DNA from: Pseudoscleropodium purum
Taxonomy: Eukaryota > Streptophyta > Bryopsida > Hypnales > Brachytheciaceae
Direction: 5' to 3'
NCBI GenBank assembly: GCA_963969395.1
Contig: OZ017804.1
Coordinates: forward strand, 13,392,001 to 13,456,000
DNA: 64,000 bases
In this document: piece by piece, positions 11,775-24,140 of the stretch
How positions within the stretch are numbered: position 1 is the first letter of the stretch
Layout of the letters: each line of letters begins with the position of its first letter
Notes under the pieces: model-generated
The model's input: the letters and a program-made list of their open reading frames with translations, nothing else
The model's database searches: none
What the model was told of the DNA's origin: nothing
Position numbers and translations under genes: made by a program

Positions 11775-11820
11775 CGCATGATCGATGTGGCTTCATTTCT
11801 GCATTGTGCTGAATGTTATT

Positions 11821-12165
11821 AAATGAAGGTTACGTTCGGGGGTTGATGCCCGTGGTGGAGAATTCGTATTTTTGAAGTTTCCGCTCGCGTTCTGCGTGGT
11901 GGTGAATGCTGTGCTTTCCATTGCAATGTTTGGGGATGCGAAATGGAGGTTGTAACTCGACAGAGTCCGGAAACAACTCCGGTGATCAAAATTGAGTAAG
12001 GCCTAATTAATGCGTTCGTCTGGATCGAAGGTAGAGCTCGATCGAGCTAGATTAAAAGCACTGTTCAAGAGTTTGTCAATTCATTGTAAAAAGGAGGAAT
12101 CATTTGCGCCATTGAGCGGCTTGCAATTGCAATTGGCATGGAATGAAGCATGAAATCGATCAGCA
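11821..12165 (+). pseudogene. Tandem partial duplicate of the 3' end of the 10764 gene
   Basis: It aligns with 11442-11800 at an offset of about 378 bases, covering roughly the last 75 codons and the 3' UTR. Shared stretches include TTCGGGGGTTG, GTGGTGGAGAAT, CTCGCGTTCTGCGTGGTGG, ATTGCAATGTTTGGGGATGC and GAGTTTGTCAATT. The copy has indels and in-frame stops (for example TGA after TATTTT and TAA after GGTTG), so it is non-coding. The original downstream gene is intact. Confidence 0.8.
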
Positions 12166-14349
12166 CTTAAGAAATACGAAAACCCCATCAAAATTCCATG
12201 TTGGAACCATGGAATTCATAAGCTTGAGTATGAAATTTCAGGCTCTATTTGATCGAACACTGCCTGAAATTGGCGCGATTCTGGCGTCGAAAATCTTGAC
12301 ATCATGTATCTCCACAAAGGTCTAATTTCAAGCCACAAACTAAGACAGGTATGAATTTAGACGTTACACTCAAAGATCGATGTGGAATTCCGTAATTGCA
12401 GAATGGAATTTGGTCTATGGGATTTTGAATCTCTCTCTCAGAATGCATCAATGCTTGTTCTATCTGCCTGCTTTGAATCATGAATCATCTGTTCGAAGCT
12501 CATATCATCTCTTTCACAACTGGTTTAGAATTGGATTCGGAGTTTTGCAAATGGAATGAGATTGCGTGTAGAAGCACAAGAGTTGCACAAAATGTGCACA
12601 CAAGGATTTTTACCCATAAAGGATCAGGTGTTTAAATTTCAAACAACAAATGAATGCAAACACATCCAGGGTGTACATAATCTTTGTGTTTTCATCCATC
12701 TTAGAAATCAATTTGTAGGTAGGTTCTTGTGTTAGTTTTCTCCTGCATTTTACGGTATATGTTTTCTAAGCTTTTCTTTGCAAATATTCTATTATTCAAA
12801 GTGCATTTATAAGTGTGTCTGACTTCAAAAACTAACTTTTTCAATTCATGTAAAAGAACCCTTCACAAATGACTTCTATCAATGAATAGTAAAATAAAAA
12901 CCTTGTAAAATAACCATTTCTACAATTTAACATATTGAACTCAAGAAAAAAAATCCTTCTGAACATTGCAAATATTCAACCTAAAATATATTTATGAAAG
13001 AATTTTTAATTTTTGGTTTCAAATTTTGTTGAGAAATATTAATTATAGTGGCAATTGATCTAATCCTATGGGTATGATCTATGAATCACATTTTACAACT
13101 TTTGTTTGAAAGTTTTTTTTAAATTATTCTTTTAAGTTGCATTTAATAATACATCTCTACAATTAGCGAACTCTAACTATCTTGGGTCTTTTAGGGATTA
13201 ATTCATGGTAGATATAATTGGCCCATAAAATGGAAGCACATGTCATAAAGTCATAACCAAGGAGAATATATGTGGAAGTGATTCAACTAATTGGAATTAA
13301 ATACTATGACTTTATTTTTTAAATAAACTTTATGTAAAAAGTCATAATGATTCTTTATGTCCCATGGGTGAAAGCAAAAAACACCTAGTTATTTTGCATG
13401 TGGAGTTAGCCCTTGCATCACTATAAATCTTTGAAAAAAATATTCAAAAATTAAATTAAATATGCATAAATAGTAGAACACTGAAAAAAATGTATTTCCA
13501 AATATTAATGTCTAAAAAAATTTAACGCAAAAGTTATGTATAAAAAAATCAATAGAAATTTTCAAGGAAATAAATATTCTTTGTTTAAATCATTTCAAAA
13601 ATTTTGAGACTGGTAAAAGGCTGTGAGTTTTTGACTTTTAGCACCCCTACGGTACAATTACAGAATTTTTTTGAAAAAAAAATATTAAAAAGTAGTCATT
13701 CTGACATGTCTTTAATGTGTCATCATTGAACCACATGAGGTTCCAATTTTTTTTTAATAAAAGTTTTATTTTTTATTTTTTATTTTTTATTTTTCCATAA
13801 TTGCACCATAGCAATACAAAACTTGCAACACTGTACAGGCCTCAAAAATTATATAATGTGTTGGGAAATAGTGAAAATAAATTAATAAATAATAAATAAA
13901 TAAAATTTAGCAACTTGATGGCGATGAGATTTCATCAAAGAACTTATACATTTGTATTTTGGATGTTTAACAATGTGCAAAGAACAAAACTTCCTTTGCA
14001 TCTATATGAAGGACAAGGAATTTATTTATTTTAGAAAAAAATTTGGTGAATATTTGCAAGCCTAGTATTATAATTTGAAGTCTCAATTTCCAAGTGAAAA
14101 TCATCATTTCAAAATCAATAATCCAAAAAAAATCTAAAGTATGACAAATTAGAGAAATTGAGTAATAAATAGTAATTTTTTGGAAATTACACATAAATAT
14201 GGATCAACTAAGGCAAGATATTGTTTACTTCTAGTATGAATTTTGAATAATTCCATCTATATTCTTTTTTTGTATAAATGATTCAAAATTGACCTTCAAA
14301 AAACTACTTTATGAATGCCAATCATCTTGTTGATAGATGATGAATGTTG
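12166..14349. other. AT-rich intergenic stretch
   Basis: No gene or repeat with clear boundaries. TTTTTATTTTTTATTTTTTATTT-type tracts occur near 13760-13795. Small open frames (12143-12325, 13967-14194) have no family features. Confidence 0.35.
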
Positions 14350-15281
14350 TTAATCCCTAAAGTTCCATAATTATGTTTCCACCAAAAATTCTCAAAAACT
14401 GTCATTTTAATACAAGTACCAAATTTTTTTTAAATTCTTTTTGACATATGTAACTATAGGATCTTGTAGTATGCTGATTTGAAAACATGTGGTAAAAATT
14501 TCAAACATTTTTCCCATGTGGATTGCAAAATATAAGAATTCAAATTCATTAAAATCATTTTTTCTACCTTGCAAAAAGCAAGGCATTTGCACTTCACAAG
14601 CTCATTTTTCTATGAAAAAAGGTCCAAAATAGTGGTACTTCTTTGGATTCTTTTTTCTAAATAAATTGGCCACATGCTTGAAATATTTTGGATCATTTGG
14701 AATTATACAACATATAGGAAAGAATAGTAATTAGATAGTAGTAGGAAATGATTCAAAATATAAAATTCTTAAGAATTTAATTATGGAATAAAAAAATACC
14801 AATTCCAATGGTTGCAATGTTGTAATAAACGATCTACATCCTATGATTTTTTTTTCTAAAAAAATTGAAAATTGAGTAAGATAAAGAACTTCAAAGTTTA
14901 TTTTAGAGTGGAAGATCCATAACTATCCACAAACCAAAAATCCTCATAACTTTTGACTCATTGATCAAAATGGAATGATTTAAAGCATTCCACATATATA
15001 ATTATATATAACTCTAGAAAACCAATTTCAAATTTTTGTGTTTTTCAAAAAGTGATTTTTTTAATTTGCCCAAACTGTTCATTTACAAAAAAAATAATAT
15101 ATAAGGCCATAATTTTTAACTCTTATTTCTAAATGTTATAAAATCTAGTGCACATAAAAGACATTCTTTGTCTTCACCTTCTATTAAAGTTTCTATTTAA
15201 AATATACAAATGATCATTCACAATAGCCTACTTAAAATTTCTATGCAACCTAAAATTGCATGCTAGTCCTTCAAGGTTTAA
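14350..15281. mobile_element. Old copy of the ~0.93 kb TTAA-bounded element (family R1)
   Basis: It starts TTAATCCCTAAAGTTCC and ends in TTTAA after a decayed inverted terminus. Internally it matches 25222-26155 along its whole length, including AACATATAGGAA, GATCAAAATGGAATGATT and CAAAGTTTATTTTAGAGT. It has no coding capacity. Confidence 0.65.
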
Positions 15282-16171
15282 AAGAATAGTACAAGAGCTG
15301 TATGAAGTAGATGAAGTGCATCCAACTAATACATTGGAAAAGTAATTTTTGTCCATTCTTCAACAATATAACTATCTTTATCACTTGATACTTTCCGATC
15401 TTGTTCAAGATTTGGAATTAGTGAATGTTCTTTAGAAAGAAAAAAAAGCTTGCAGAAATGAAGATTTTCAACTTGAATTCTTGACAAGCCATCCTTAAAT
15501 TTTGTCTGTAAAGCTCTAGATTGCACTTCCCCTCCTCCCATGCTTCCCTAGAGTGCATTCACTTCAAGAGGACAAATCTGAATTCTAAGAAGGATAAACT
15601 AATATTTAATAAGATGGAAGATGGAGATTGGAGGGAGGTACAATAGAGTTATTTTGACATTTGGCAATTTTAATGAGGTTGTTTTATCCCTCTTTAAGAT
15701 TAAAATATTCCTCTTTGGTGTAAATGTACCTTTAGAGTTAAAAAAAATAGATATGTATTAGCATAGGACATTCTTCAATAAATTAAAGAAATTGATGTCT
15801 TCAACTTCTCATTATATATGTCTCTAATTTGCAAAAGTTGGTGAAATCTTCACTAACATACCCATTGAACTCTAATAAAACAAGCATGATTATAGAAAGA
15901 TGTAGTCTAGATTTTGTCTATTTCCCAAAACCCAGGACTAAGTATAGGGGTCCTAAAATCAAAGGGAATGGTCAAATAGTCTAATGTTTCGCAGCTAGAA
16001 GTCACTTGTAAGCGAACTTGTTATGGGATTTACTCAACAATTTTACTATAGAAATCAATTGTAAAACACTCTTATATCCCAAGGATGAATTTGGTAGCCT
16101 GTCCGTTAAATAATGCTATGGACGCATGAGTGTTGTCCCTGTCCTGCCTAGTATTCTAGGGGTATTTTCAA
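15282..16171. other. Intergenic stretch before the palindrome array
   Basis: No supported gene. The open frame at 15326-15541 (minus) shows no recognisable features, and no terminal repeat was found that would bracket the array to its right. Confidence 0.35.
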
Positions 16172-18315
16172 GACAATTTGGCAGGTTTATAAGAGCAATT
16201 TGTCATGCATGATCTAGACCTTTAAATGCAACAATTTACATATACACATTTATAATATATATATTCATTAATTACCGTGAAGCTTTTTACCAAGACAATT
16301 TGTCCAGTCACTACTTAGCTAGCCAAATTACTAAGTTAAAATGAGTATCACAAAGTCCCAGTCCTCTACAACAAATTGTCTCTATCTAATGCAATGGGAA
16401 TGAGTGTGTGATGCAATACAATTTACAACATCAACAACAACAAGGCAATTTATCCAACACACCATCCATATAACCACAACAATATGATAATCACAACTAC
16501 TCTTGCCCTTTAACCTAACTATCAACAAAAAACTATTTGTCACACAATATACCCCATCCGTTACTCAGTCAATTTGTTCTACCACATATTTATTACTTCT
16601 ACTAATTCCAGGCACAATACTCTTTTCAGTAATTAAATTGATAAGAACAATTTGCCTATTCACTGTCTGCAGTGAAATCCGAACACTACGGCAATTTGTC
16701 CCTAACACAAGCCCACTGTGACCATACTATATTCAACAACATCAACTGGCCCAAGACAAATTGTCAATTTTAGAGACCCGGTTGTTAACCACTCTAACAA
16801 CCATGAGTTCAGACAATTTGCTTCTATTCTACCAACTGTATTATTATTTCAGCAATTCAGTCATAAAATAAATTAACTTAATTCTATTTTGGACAACTGG
16901 TCTATCCACACATAATTCCTGATTCAATTACACAACACATATTCCGGACAATTTGACTTCATACATTACCAGCATCAAAATAAGTCAAATTGTCATACCT
17001 GGATCCGTTCTTCCAGCATCCCAATTCTTTAATCTCCCAATTTTACGCACATCAACTTAAATTATATATATATCATACACCACTTAACAAATTCACCATT
17101 GAAATTCTTTAGACAATTTGTCTCTAATTACTTTTAATTCTTTGAAACTAGTTCTAATTATTTATTATGATTACAGTTATGACTTGACAATTTGTCTTCT
17201 CACAGCCATATACTAAAACTCTGATACACTACTTTTCTACATAATTCATAAAACTGTAGTAGTCCAGGCAATCACAAAAATTATAAATAAACTTAACAAG
17301 ACAATTGGTCAAAAGTACAAATTAAAATACATCAGGAACTTATCTGAGATCAGTTGACCTGCATCATTGGTTCCGGCAAATTGTCTTTATACGCACGCCG
17401 ACTCCACAGCATCCGAGTTTCCAACTAATTGACAAATCGTCTGCTCCGTTTGATTCACGACAGTCCCACAAACAAATTGTCTTCTAATCCCGATAAATTG
17501 TTATTCATTCACTCACAGTAATACATTTGACAATTCGACTCATACATTCATGATACAACACTAAACCAGTCAAATTGTCTAAACATGGATCCACCATTAC
17601 ACAATTCCCACAAATCCATACAAACACAACTTAACAGAACACACTTATTCACAGACAATTTGTCTCATAATTCATTCAAACAACCACAATTCATCACAAT
17701 AAATTTGCACACAACTTACACCAGACACAGAATCAGTTCAATATCTGACAATTTGCTAAGTATCTCTGTCCACTCACTGGAGCAAAATATACAAATTGTC
17801 AATTTTATAATTTTACACATCCAAAACAATTCCACCAAACATACAATTCGACACAAACAAATGAAGAGATCCAATCACTGGATACTCAAGACAATTTGTT
17901 AAATTGATTTACAGTTCAAAGGATCCAATCACTGGATCTTGACTGCAATTGATAAATTGCCCGATTTAGTCCAATCACTGGATCTAAATTCAAAGCTTAT
18001 AGACAAATTGTTTACAAGAAATATTATATTATTATGAAATTCCAAAGTACATGAAGACAAGACAATTTACAAAAGCTATATGATAACCGAGAAAGTGAGA
18101 GAGACAAAAATGACAAATTGCCTGCCTATATGCAAAACTAAAAGACAACCATTCAAACCCGAAAATAGAGTCAACTTGTCTTTTACCATCTCAAAGCTTC
18201 TATGTTTCTTTCTTTCTACATCCTTTCTAATCTAGCAATTTGTCTACATTTCTACTCTATTGTGTGAATTCTTTGTCAATTTGTCTCTATTCACACTATT
18301 CACAGCAAATTGTCC
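16172..18315. repeat. Array of ~38 near-palindromic GACAATTTGTC motifs in G-poor sequence
   Basis: The motif GACAATTTGTC, or its complement GACAAATTGTC, occurs exactly at 16294, 16755, 17112, 17185 and 17654. With one to three changes it recurs about every 20-100 bases (mean near 55), for example at 16172, 16195, 16645, 16691, 16947, 17300, 17375, 17431, 17747, 18061, 18112, 18235, 18275 and 18305. The sequence between motifs is dissimilar and strikingly poor in G on the plus strand. Three copies of a second dyad, TCCAATCACTGGAT, sit at 17870, 17924 and 17970, each next to a core motif. No coding frame spans the region and I saw no terminal repeats around it. The nature is unknown. Confidence 0.8.
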
Positions 18316-18914
18316 AAAATCAAAAAAATTCACAAGACTACAAAAGATCATACTTGGATTGTAGTTTTGGCATCTCTTTGTAGGATGTTCATTTTTTTTG
18401 GAAAATGATATTTGATAGATACTAAACTTAAAAATACTCTACTATAATCTTTTTTTCCCAAATAATTTTTTTTCTTTTTTTGTAAAAGTCATTTTCCAAA
18501 ATATTTGACATTTGTTTTAGAATAATTTTTCAATCAAAGTTGCTCTCCAAAAAATTGTATTAAGATAATCTAATTTGGACTTTCATTAAGGTAGGAATCC
18601 CCAAATTGCACCATGTCTTAAACCACCATCATCATTCTCTATACATCTCCAAAATTAATATATACCTATATTGAAGAAATTATTTTAGAACATCTACTCC
18701 AAAAACTTTGGCTTTTCATACTATTTGCATATTGTATCCAAAATGTTGCATTTTTTGTACGTTTGAATCTCATTTTAGTTGCCCTCAAGAAAATATAAAA
18801 ATTGACCAATCTAATAATAGTAATTTTTTTAATATTAAAAAAATTGTACTTCTTGGGTGTTCTTGTTCTATGTATAAGCACTCAAACTCTAAGAATATCC
18901 TTCAACATAGAGGA
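18316..18914. other. AT-rich intergenic stretch
   Basis: Nothing supported. Overlapping short frames on both strands at 18666-18953 look like chance. Confidence 0.35.
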
Positions 18915-19138
18915 AAATTTTACTTTATCATTGCACCAACAATGTGCAAATAGTGTAGGAAGCTGATGCTTTTAGTGACCATTGCATTTCAATTTCAAAA
19001 TTCACAATTAATTTCAAGAAACTTCAAAAAAAATGAAACAACTTGGGTTTGATGCCAATTCTATTTGTTTTTCAAGGAAAATTTATGAAAAATATTTTAA
19101 GAAGTCTAACTTTCCAAAATTAATTTAATTTTTAGCCA
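18915..19138 (+). mobile_element. Copy of the ~0.3 kb dispersed repeat (family R3)
   Basis: It shares TTGCACCAACAATGT, TTAGTGACCATTGC, AAACAACTTGGGTTTGATGC and the surrounding order with copies at 26282, 30200 and 55008. It abuts an R1 copy on its right. It is non-coding. Confidence 0.6.
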
Positions 19139-20170
19139 TTAACTTCTAAAGTTCTTTCATGTTTAGAAGCCCAAAAGTGCTTCAAAATACTAGTCCCCAA
19201 AGCAAGGCTAAAATCTTCATTTCTATTTAGTTTCTTAACATATTCTAATATAGATCATTTAGTTAAGTTGTTAGGGTACACCCTCCTAAAATTTTAGAAT
19301 AAAAAACCCTACCAATTGCAAGATCATACATGATTCTTGGATTTCAATAAAAAAAAAAATTCAATTCTTTCCATATGGTTAGATTTCATTTTTCAAACCT
19401 TTTACACCAAAAATGTGTAGATCCTACAACTTGCCAATCTTCATAATATGTTGAAGAAATAAGTTAGAAATACATCTATATACAAAAAATTTCAACAAAA
19501 TATATTTCATGTTCATACTTGAAAAAAATAACAAGTACAAAGAAGTAGAGAATGATTTAATATTCTAAATTGTTAAGAATTTATTTATAGAATTGAAAAA
19601 TGTCAATTCCAATTGTTATAATGTTGTACTAAAGAATTTACATCTTATGATTTTATTTCTTTCCAAAAATGTTCAAAACTTAAGTTAAATAAAGGACTTC
19701 AAAGTTTATTTTAGAATAGATTTTCTATAACTATCTGCAAACTAAAACTCCTTATAACTTTCATCTCATTATAATCAAAATGGAATGATTCAAAGCTTTA
19801 CACACACACACAAAAAAAAATCTCTCTCTCTCTCTCTTTCTCTGACCAATTTCAAATTTTTGATTTCTTAAAAGTGATTTTTTGAGCCCCCCATTCTCCT
19901 TAGACTCCAAAAAAAACTACATATCATACAATAATTTTTTGACCATGTAATCAAAAGTTATGAAAATTGTTGTACCTTCAAGTTACTCCTTGATCCTATG
20001 TTTGAAAACTTTTTTTGGATTTTACTAGCTATTTTCCTTCAATTCCCAAATTGAACCAGATTTCAAGTACAAAATCTAGTTATTTTCTCTATTTTTTATT
20101 CCAAATAGAAATTTTATAGATTTTTTCACTATTTTTTTGCCAATGCTTTTTAATTGCAACTAGGGGGGTT
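19139..20170. mobile_element. Old copy of the TTAA-bounded element (family R1)
   Basis: It begins TTAACTTCTAAAG and matches other R1 copies internally (AAGGACTTCAAAGTTTATTT, AATCAAAATGGAATGATTCA, AATCAAAAGTTATGAAA). The right end is decayed to TAGGGGGGTT. A (CA)n(CT)n microsatellite at about 19802-19843 interrupts it. Confidence 0.55.
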
Positions 20171-20734
20171 CCCAATTCCACCCACTAACTTTTGACTAGC
20201 CACCGGTTCTTCCCGAACATAACGTAGCCAACCCATTTCCAATCACTTAAGCAATAATGTGTATCTAGAATGCAAGTTCCTTAAGTGGGAAAATTTTCCC
20301 AAGTTCAAAGACAGAGTTTAGAAGGATTCCATGATTTTTCAAAATTCCATTCCTCAAAACATAATTACTATGAATTTTCTAGTTGAAGCTAAGATTTTGT
20401 TTTACCTATATTGGTCATATGGGTCTTTCTATTTTCAACCAGAAGTTGGCTGCAAAATCAGCCAAGTGCAAGTTGCAACATTGAAAGTCTTGAAGTCAAT
20501 CATAATATGCCATAGCTACCCCCAAGAACTGCACCATAAGTAATCACTACTCATTTCTGCGTGCATAAAAAGAGAGCAACCTATATAACCAAAACGGGGG
20601 GACCAAAAATGGGTTGACTACATGTTGTGTGAAAATGTCAAAGAAAAGAAATGAAAATTCCCTTTGTAAATGGTTGACCGCAAAGGCTACATTACCCAAA
20701 AGAAAAATACTACTTGGTTCTTTAGAGGTTGAAT

Positions 20735-21335
20735 GGGGGCGCTTCAAGGACCTCCTTCCCGGGAGCATCGTGACCAAAAAAATTGGTGCACCGTAAATGT
20801 GCAATCTCCCTACATTGGGGACGGCTCGTTTTACCTCCAAACGGACGCTGTCTGTGTATTTCCTTCGCAACTTGCGCGCGCCATCGCCCGCGCGGACGCT
20901 CTGCACGTCACCTCCAAACCCAACTTCCTTCGCGCTCCCTTCGATTCAATCCGCCTTCCCCCTTAAGCTCCCCTTCGCGGAGCTTCGTCACGTCCCAACG
21001 CGACCATTCCTGCCGTCCAATTCCGACATTCCTGAGGTTCGTCACTTCTTGCTTGTCCGTTTCACAGCATTGCAACGAACATTTTCTTGCGGATTCCTGT
21101 TTCGCTTTCATCTTTTCGGTGCGTCGTTAGGGGTTATTAGACTCCTCGTTCACGCTTCTTGAAACTTCTTTTGTGGACTTTGGGTACCCAAATTTGAGCC
21201 TCAGTCTCGGGTTCGTGGTTTTGTTGGGCAATGAATTAGGGTTTTGAGGGTTTGCCGGTGCTCGGTGTGCTTTGGTTGTGATTTTCTCAGTATGTACAGA
21301 GACGTGGAAGCTGAAGAGTAGAGGCGTCGTGAGTT
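20735..21335 (+). promoter_or_regulatory. GC-rich promoter and 5' leader of the 21336 gene
   Basis: Base composition shifts abruptly from AT-rich to GC-rich at about 20735. The segment 20825-21015 is duplicated in reverse at the left edge of the window. Several overlapping frames are open here, but none has a family signature. A pyrimidine-rich TTCCTTCG/CTCCC stretch is typical of plant 5' leaders. The core promoter was not located with certainty; TTAAGC at about 20962 is not a convincing TATA. Confidence 0.4.
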
Positions 21336-22828
21336 ATGGCGACGTTACCATCGTCCGGGAGCTTGTCCGCTGCGCACATTGAGACACATCCGACGTCGAC
21401 GACGACGGAGAATGCAGGCTCATCAACGCACCCTAAGATTTCTGACTTGAGGCATAATATCGGTGAGAACGTGGATCGGCTGTTGGACGAGTCTCATCGC
21501 TTCAAATCCGCCGTGAGTGCGGCGTTTGAGGTGTTCCAACTTCCACGGCCTGCGAAGGAGCTTCCTCGCAACCAGCTCCTGCCGGCCCTTCAGTTCTTCA
21601 TTCACGTATTGCTCTAATCTCTAAAATTTTACAGTTATACTTTTGTTTTCGTGGGTTTTTCTTGCAAGGTAGTCGCAGTTCGGCTGTTCAAGAGTAGTTG
21701 TACTGGATTTTAATTTTTGGTGTGGGTATGGCCGTTATTCTTTAATGATCGAAATTGAGCTTCAAATGCTTTTTGGTAGTTTTGAGTATGTCATATGGCG
21801 TCTTTTTCTGGTCGTTTGTTTTTGTCTTTAGACCGGTACATGTAACGTATTTTACTGATTGCAGTAATATAAAATTTGGTCATGTTCTAGTTATGTTTTT
21901 CTTAATATGATTACTGGAATTGGTAATTTTAAAACCATGAAATCTCGCTTCTTGCTACGTTCTTGTGCCATCTAGAAGGCAGGATGAGTTCATTAGGGTG
22001 CATTCCAGTGTTTTCTTCAGGGTTTTACGGAGAGATCTAAATGCCCGTGTGCTTTGAAGACCCGTGATTCTAACTTCAGGGAGCTCTTCATGGAATCTCT
22101 TAAATCACAAATTCTGTGGGGCAGTGAAAATGAGTGTTGATCTCGTTGACCTCTGATTTTATAAATACCCTAGGGTCCTCTATCCTCCGAACAGGACTTC
22201 ATCACCTTCCATACCCGATAGACGGGTCCTTTGAACTACTCCTGCCCTCCCAATACATAGGGAGGCCTCTGTGTGATCACTTTGACTATAGGGAGACCTT
22301 CTATGAATCATGGAGAAGATTTTCTTTATGCGATCAAAAAGGTCTTGAAACAGTCTAACTTTATTGAAAAATCCATTTTTTCCCATGGACTAGACCATCT
22401 GAATCCTATCACTATGAGTGGTGGTGTTCAAGCTAAGATCTCGACAGGATTTTTGACGCACTTTCCTTGGTCTGCAGAGGCTCTGTGACGGTCTGGATCC
22501 CAAATGTGGAAAGCTGGTATTGCGGCCCATCACTCATGAGGACATTCAGGGCTCCATGCGCAGCAACTCTTCTCTCACTCTCCCACCGCTTCTCACAGCC
22601 CAGCAGTTCGAACTCTTTGCAAGAGAGGTGTTGAAGCGGGTGGCTCTGGACCGGGGCAAGCGCCTGGGTCTGTTCATGATCGGCGGTATTTTTGCAGTCC
22701 ACATGGCCAAGGGTGCGGTGAAGAATATCCCCATCCTGGGTGGACCTATTGGCGCCTTTGCCAACGTCCTGATTCCCACTACCCTGTTGGGCCCTGCTGT
22801 GGGTATTGCGGGTGCATTGTATTTGTAG
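21336..22828 (+). CDS. Unknown 206-residue protein with a hydrophobic C-terminus, two exons
   Basis: Exon 1 is 21336-21605, ending ..QFFIH before a GTATTG donor. Exon 2 is 22478-22828, after a TTGGTCTGCAG acceptor, and starts RLCDGLDPKCGK. The junction is phase 0 and gives 206 residues. The N-terminal ~40 residues are Ser/Thr/Ala-rich and low in complexity. Residues about 40-150 are charged and probably helical (NVDRLLDESHRFKSAV, FELFAREVLKRVALDRGKR). The last ~55 residues form two Gly/Ala/Ile-rich hydrophobic segments separated by AKGAVKNIPILGG, consistent with a membrane hairpin near the C-terminus. I do not recognise a named family. The first ATG of the high-GC frame is used. The 872-base intron has scattered short frames that are not coding. 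Confidence 0.75.
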
Positions 22829-22914
22829 CTGGAGCTTTTCGGTATCCTTGTCCTTCGGATTCACACTTTGCATACTTTGGTCCTGTCTCCGCTGTTATAG
22901 GTATTCATATGAAT

Positions 22915-23560
22915 TAGAGTAGCATTTCGTCGAGTTGAAACTGTGTTTTGGATCGCCATGTGCAACTTTCGACCGACAGTATAAAAGAATTTAGTTACAG
23001 AATTTTGTCAACTTTTTGTGCATGGACCATGCAGGAAAGTGCCTACTGCAGCTCAGAGCTACGGACTTGGGAGTAGCTGCAAGCCCTTCCAAGCATTTCT
23101 AAGCACTTTGGTTTGTAAAGAGAGTAAATATATATGTCGCCACATTTGATGATCTTTTTTAATGCAGAGGTGTCATGATTCTAGCCTCGTATATGTTATT
23201 TGATACATTTGTGGTCTTGGCTACCCTGTATGAGGCACGCTCGTACCGGTATAGATGAACTTGATTAACGTTTGGTCGAAATGATATTATGTTTAGTTCG
23301 TCATGTGCAACCTCCGGCCAACTGTAAAAAGAATTTAGTCAACTTATTGTGCATGGATGATGCAGGAGAGAGCTTTTCTGGTAAAAGACTTTGAGAGTAG
23401 CTGCTAGCACTTTCAAGCATTTCTGTGCACCTTGGTGTGTAAAGAGAATGTATGTAATTCCAGATTTGGTAAATCATTTAATCATGTATTTCTCATCTTT
23501 ACTTTAAATTGCGGAGGTGACTGAATCTCAGTGAGATGTTTGATACATTCGATGCTGTAG
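22915..23560 (+). repeat. Tandem duplication downstream of the 21336 gene
   Basis: Copy A (about 22915-23240) and copy B (about 23260-23560) are offset by about 345 bases. Shared pieces are CATGTGCAAC, AAGAATTTAGT, GTGCATGGA..ATGCAGGA, GAGTAGCTGC, AAGCATTTCT and TTTGTAAAGAGA. This is probably a duplicated 3' UTR/downstream segment. It has no coding capacity. Confidence 0.75.
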
Positions 23561-23909
23561 GTTTAGAATTTATGTGCCCGGGAAGAGACTTTATGTGCAA
23601 CATGTGCATTGGGAATACCTTAGTTGTCACTAACTTATGTAAGCTTACATCTGACAACTTTTTTATTCCTTGGCCTTGGCTTGTGGTCTCTCGATTGCGA
23701 ACAAAAACTATGTGGGACCAAAGGGCTGAGAACACGTTGTAGGCGTGCTCTCATGGGCCTACTTTGACAATACTGAATACCAGGATGCAGTTCTTCAATC
23801 CGTGGTGTGCTTAGTTACGTTTCTCGATTGGGTTTGGGGGAATTTGAGACCACTGACTGAGGAAAAAACAGTATGATAACTAAGCCCACTTTAAGAGCTG
23901 ATGATTAAT

Positions 23910-24140
23910 TTGGGGAGGTTAGACTTCTTTCACTAAATTTTCCTCGAAAGACAAATGGCATTATCTACCTCAAAGTCATTTCATGTTTTTTGGAGCTTCA
24001 TGGAATTAGTTATGAATTTTTGAAGTTGAATTGCAATAGTCAATAAAATTGTCCACCTCTTGAAATGTATACTATTTGTATATTGTTGGTGCAATGAGAA
24101 AGCAAAATGTATTTTTGAGTTGGAGAATGCTTTTATAGCC
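23910..24140 (-). mobile_element. Inverted copy of the ~0.3 kb dispersed repeat (family R3)
   Basis: Read on the minus strand it has GCTATAAAAGCATTCTC, CAAAATACATTTTGCTTTCTCATTGCACCAACAAT and the TCCATGAAGCTCCAAAAAAC tail in the family order. Non-coding. Confidence 0.6.

Noticed and set aside
16172..18315. A CRISPR array, because short motifs are interspersed with unique sequence
   Set aside because: The genome is a plant, motif spacing is irregular (about 20-100 bases), the motif is only ~11 bases and degenerate, and no cas genes exist.
20783..21162. Overlapping open frames upstream of the 21336 gene as separate small proteins
   Set aside because: The region is a GC-rich leader/promoter. 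The homologous block at 1-175 has indels that are not multiples of three, which argues against coding.
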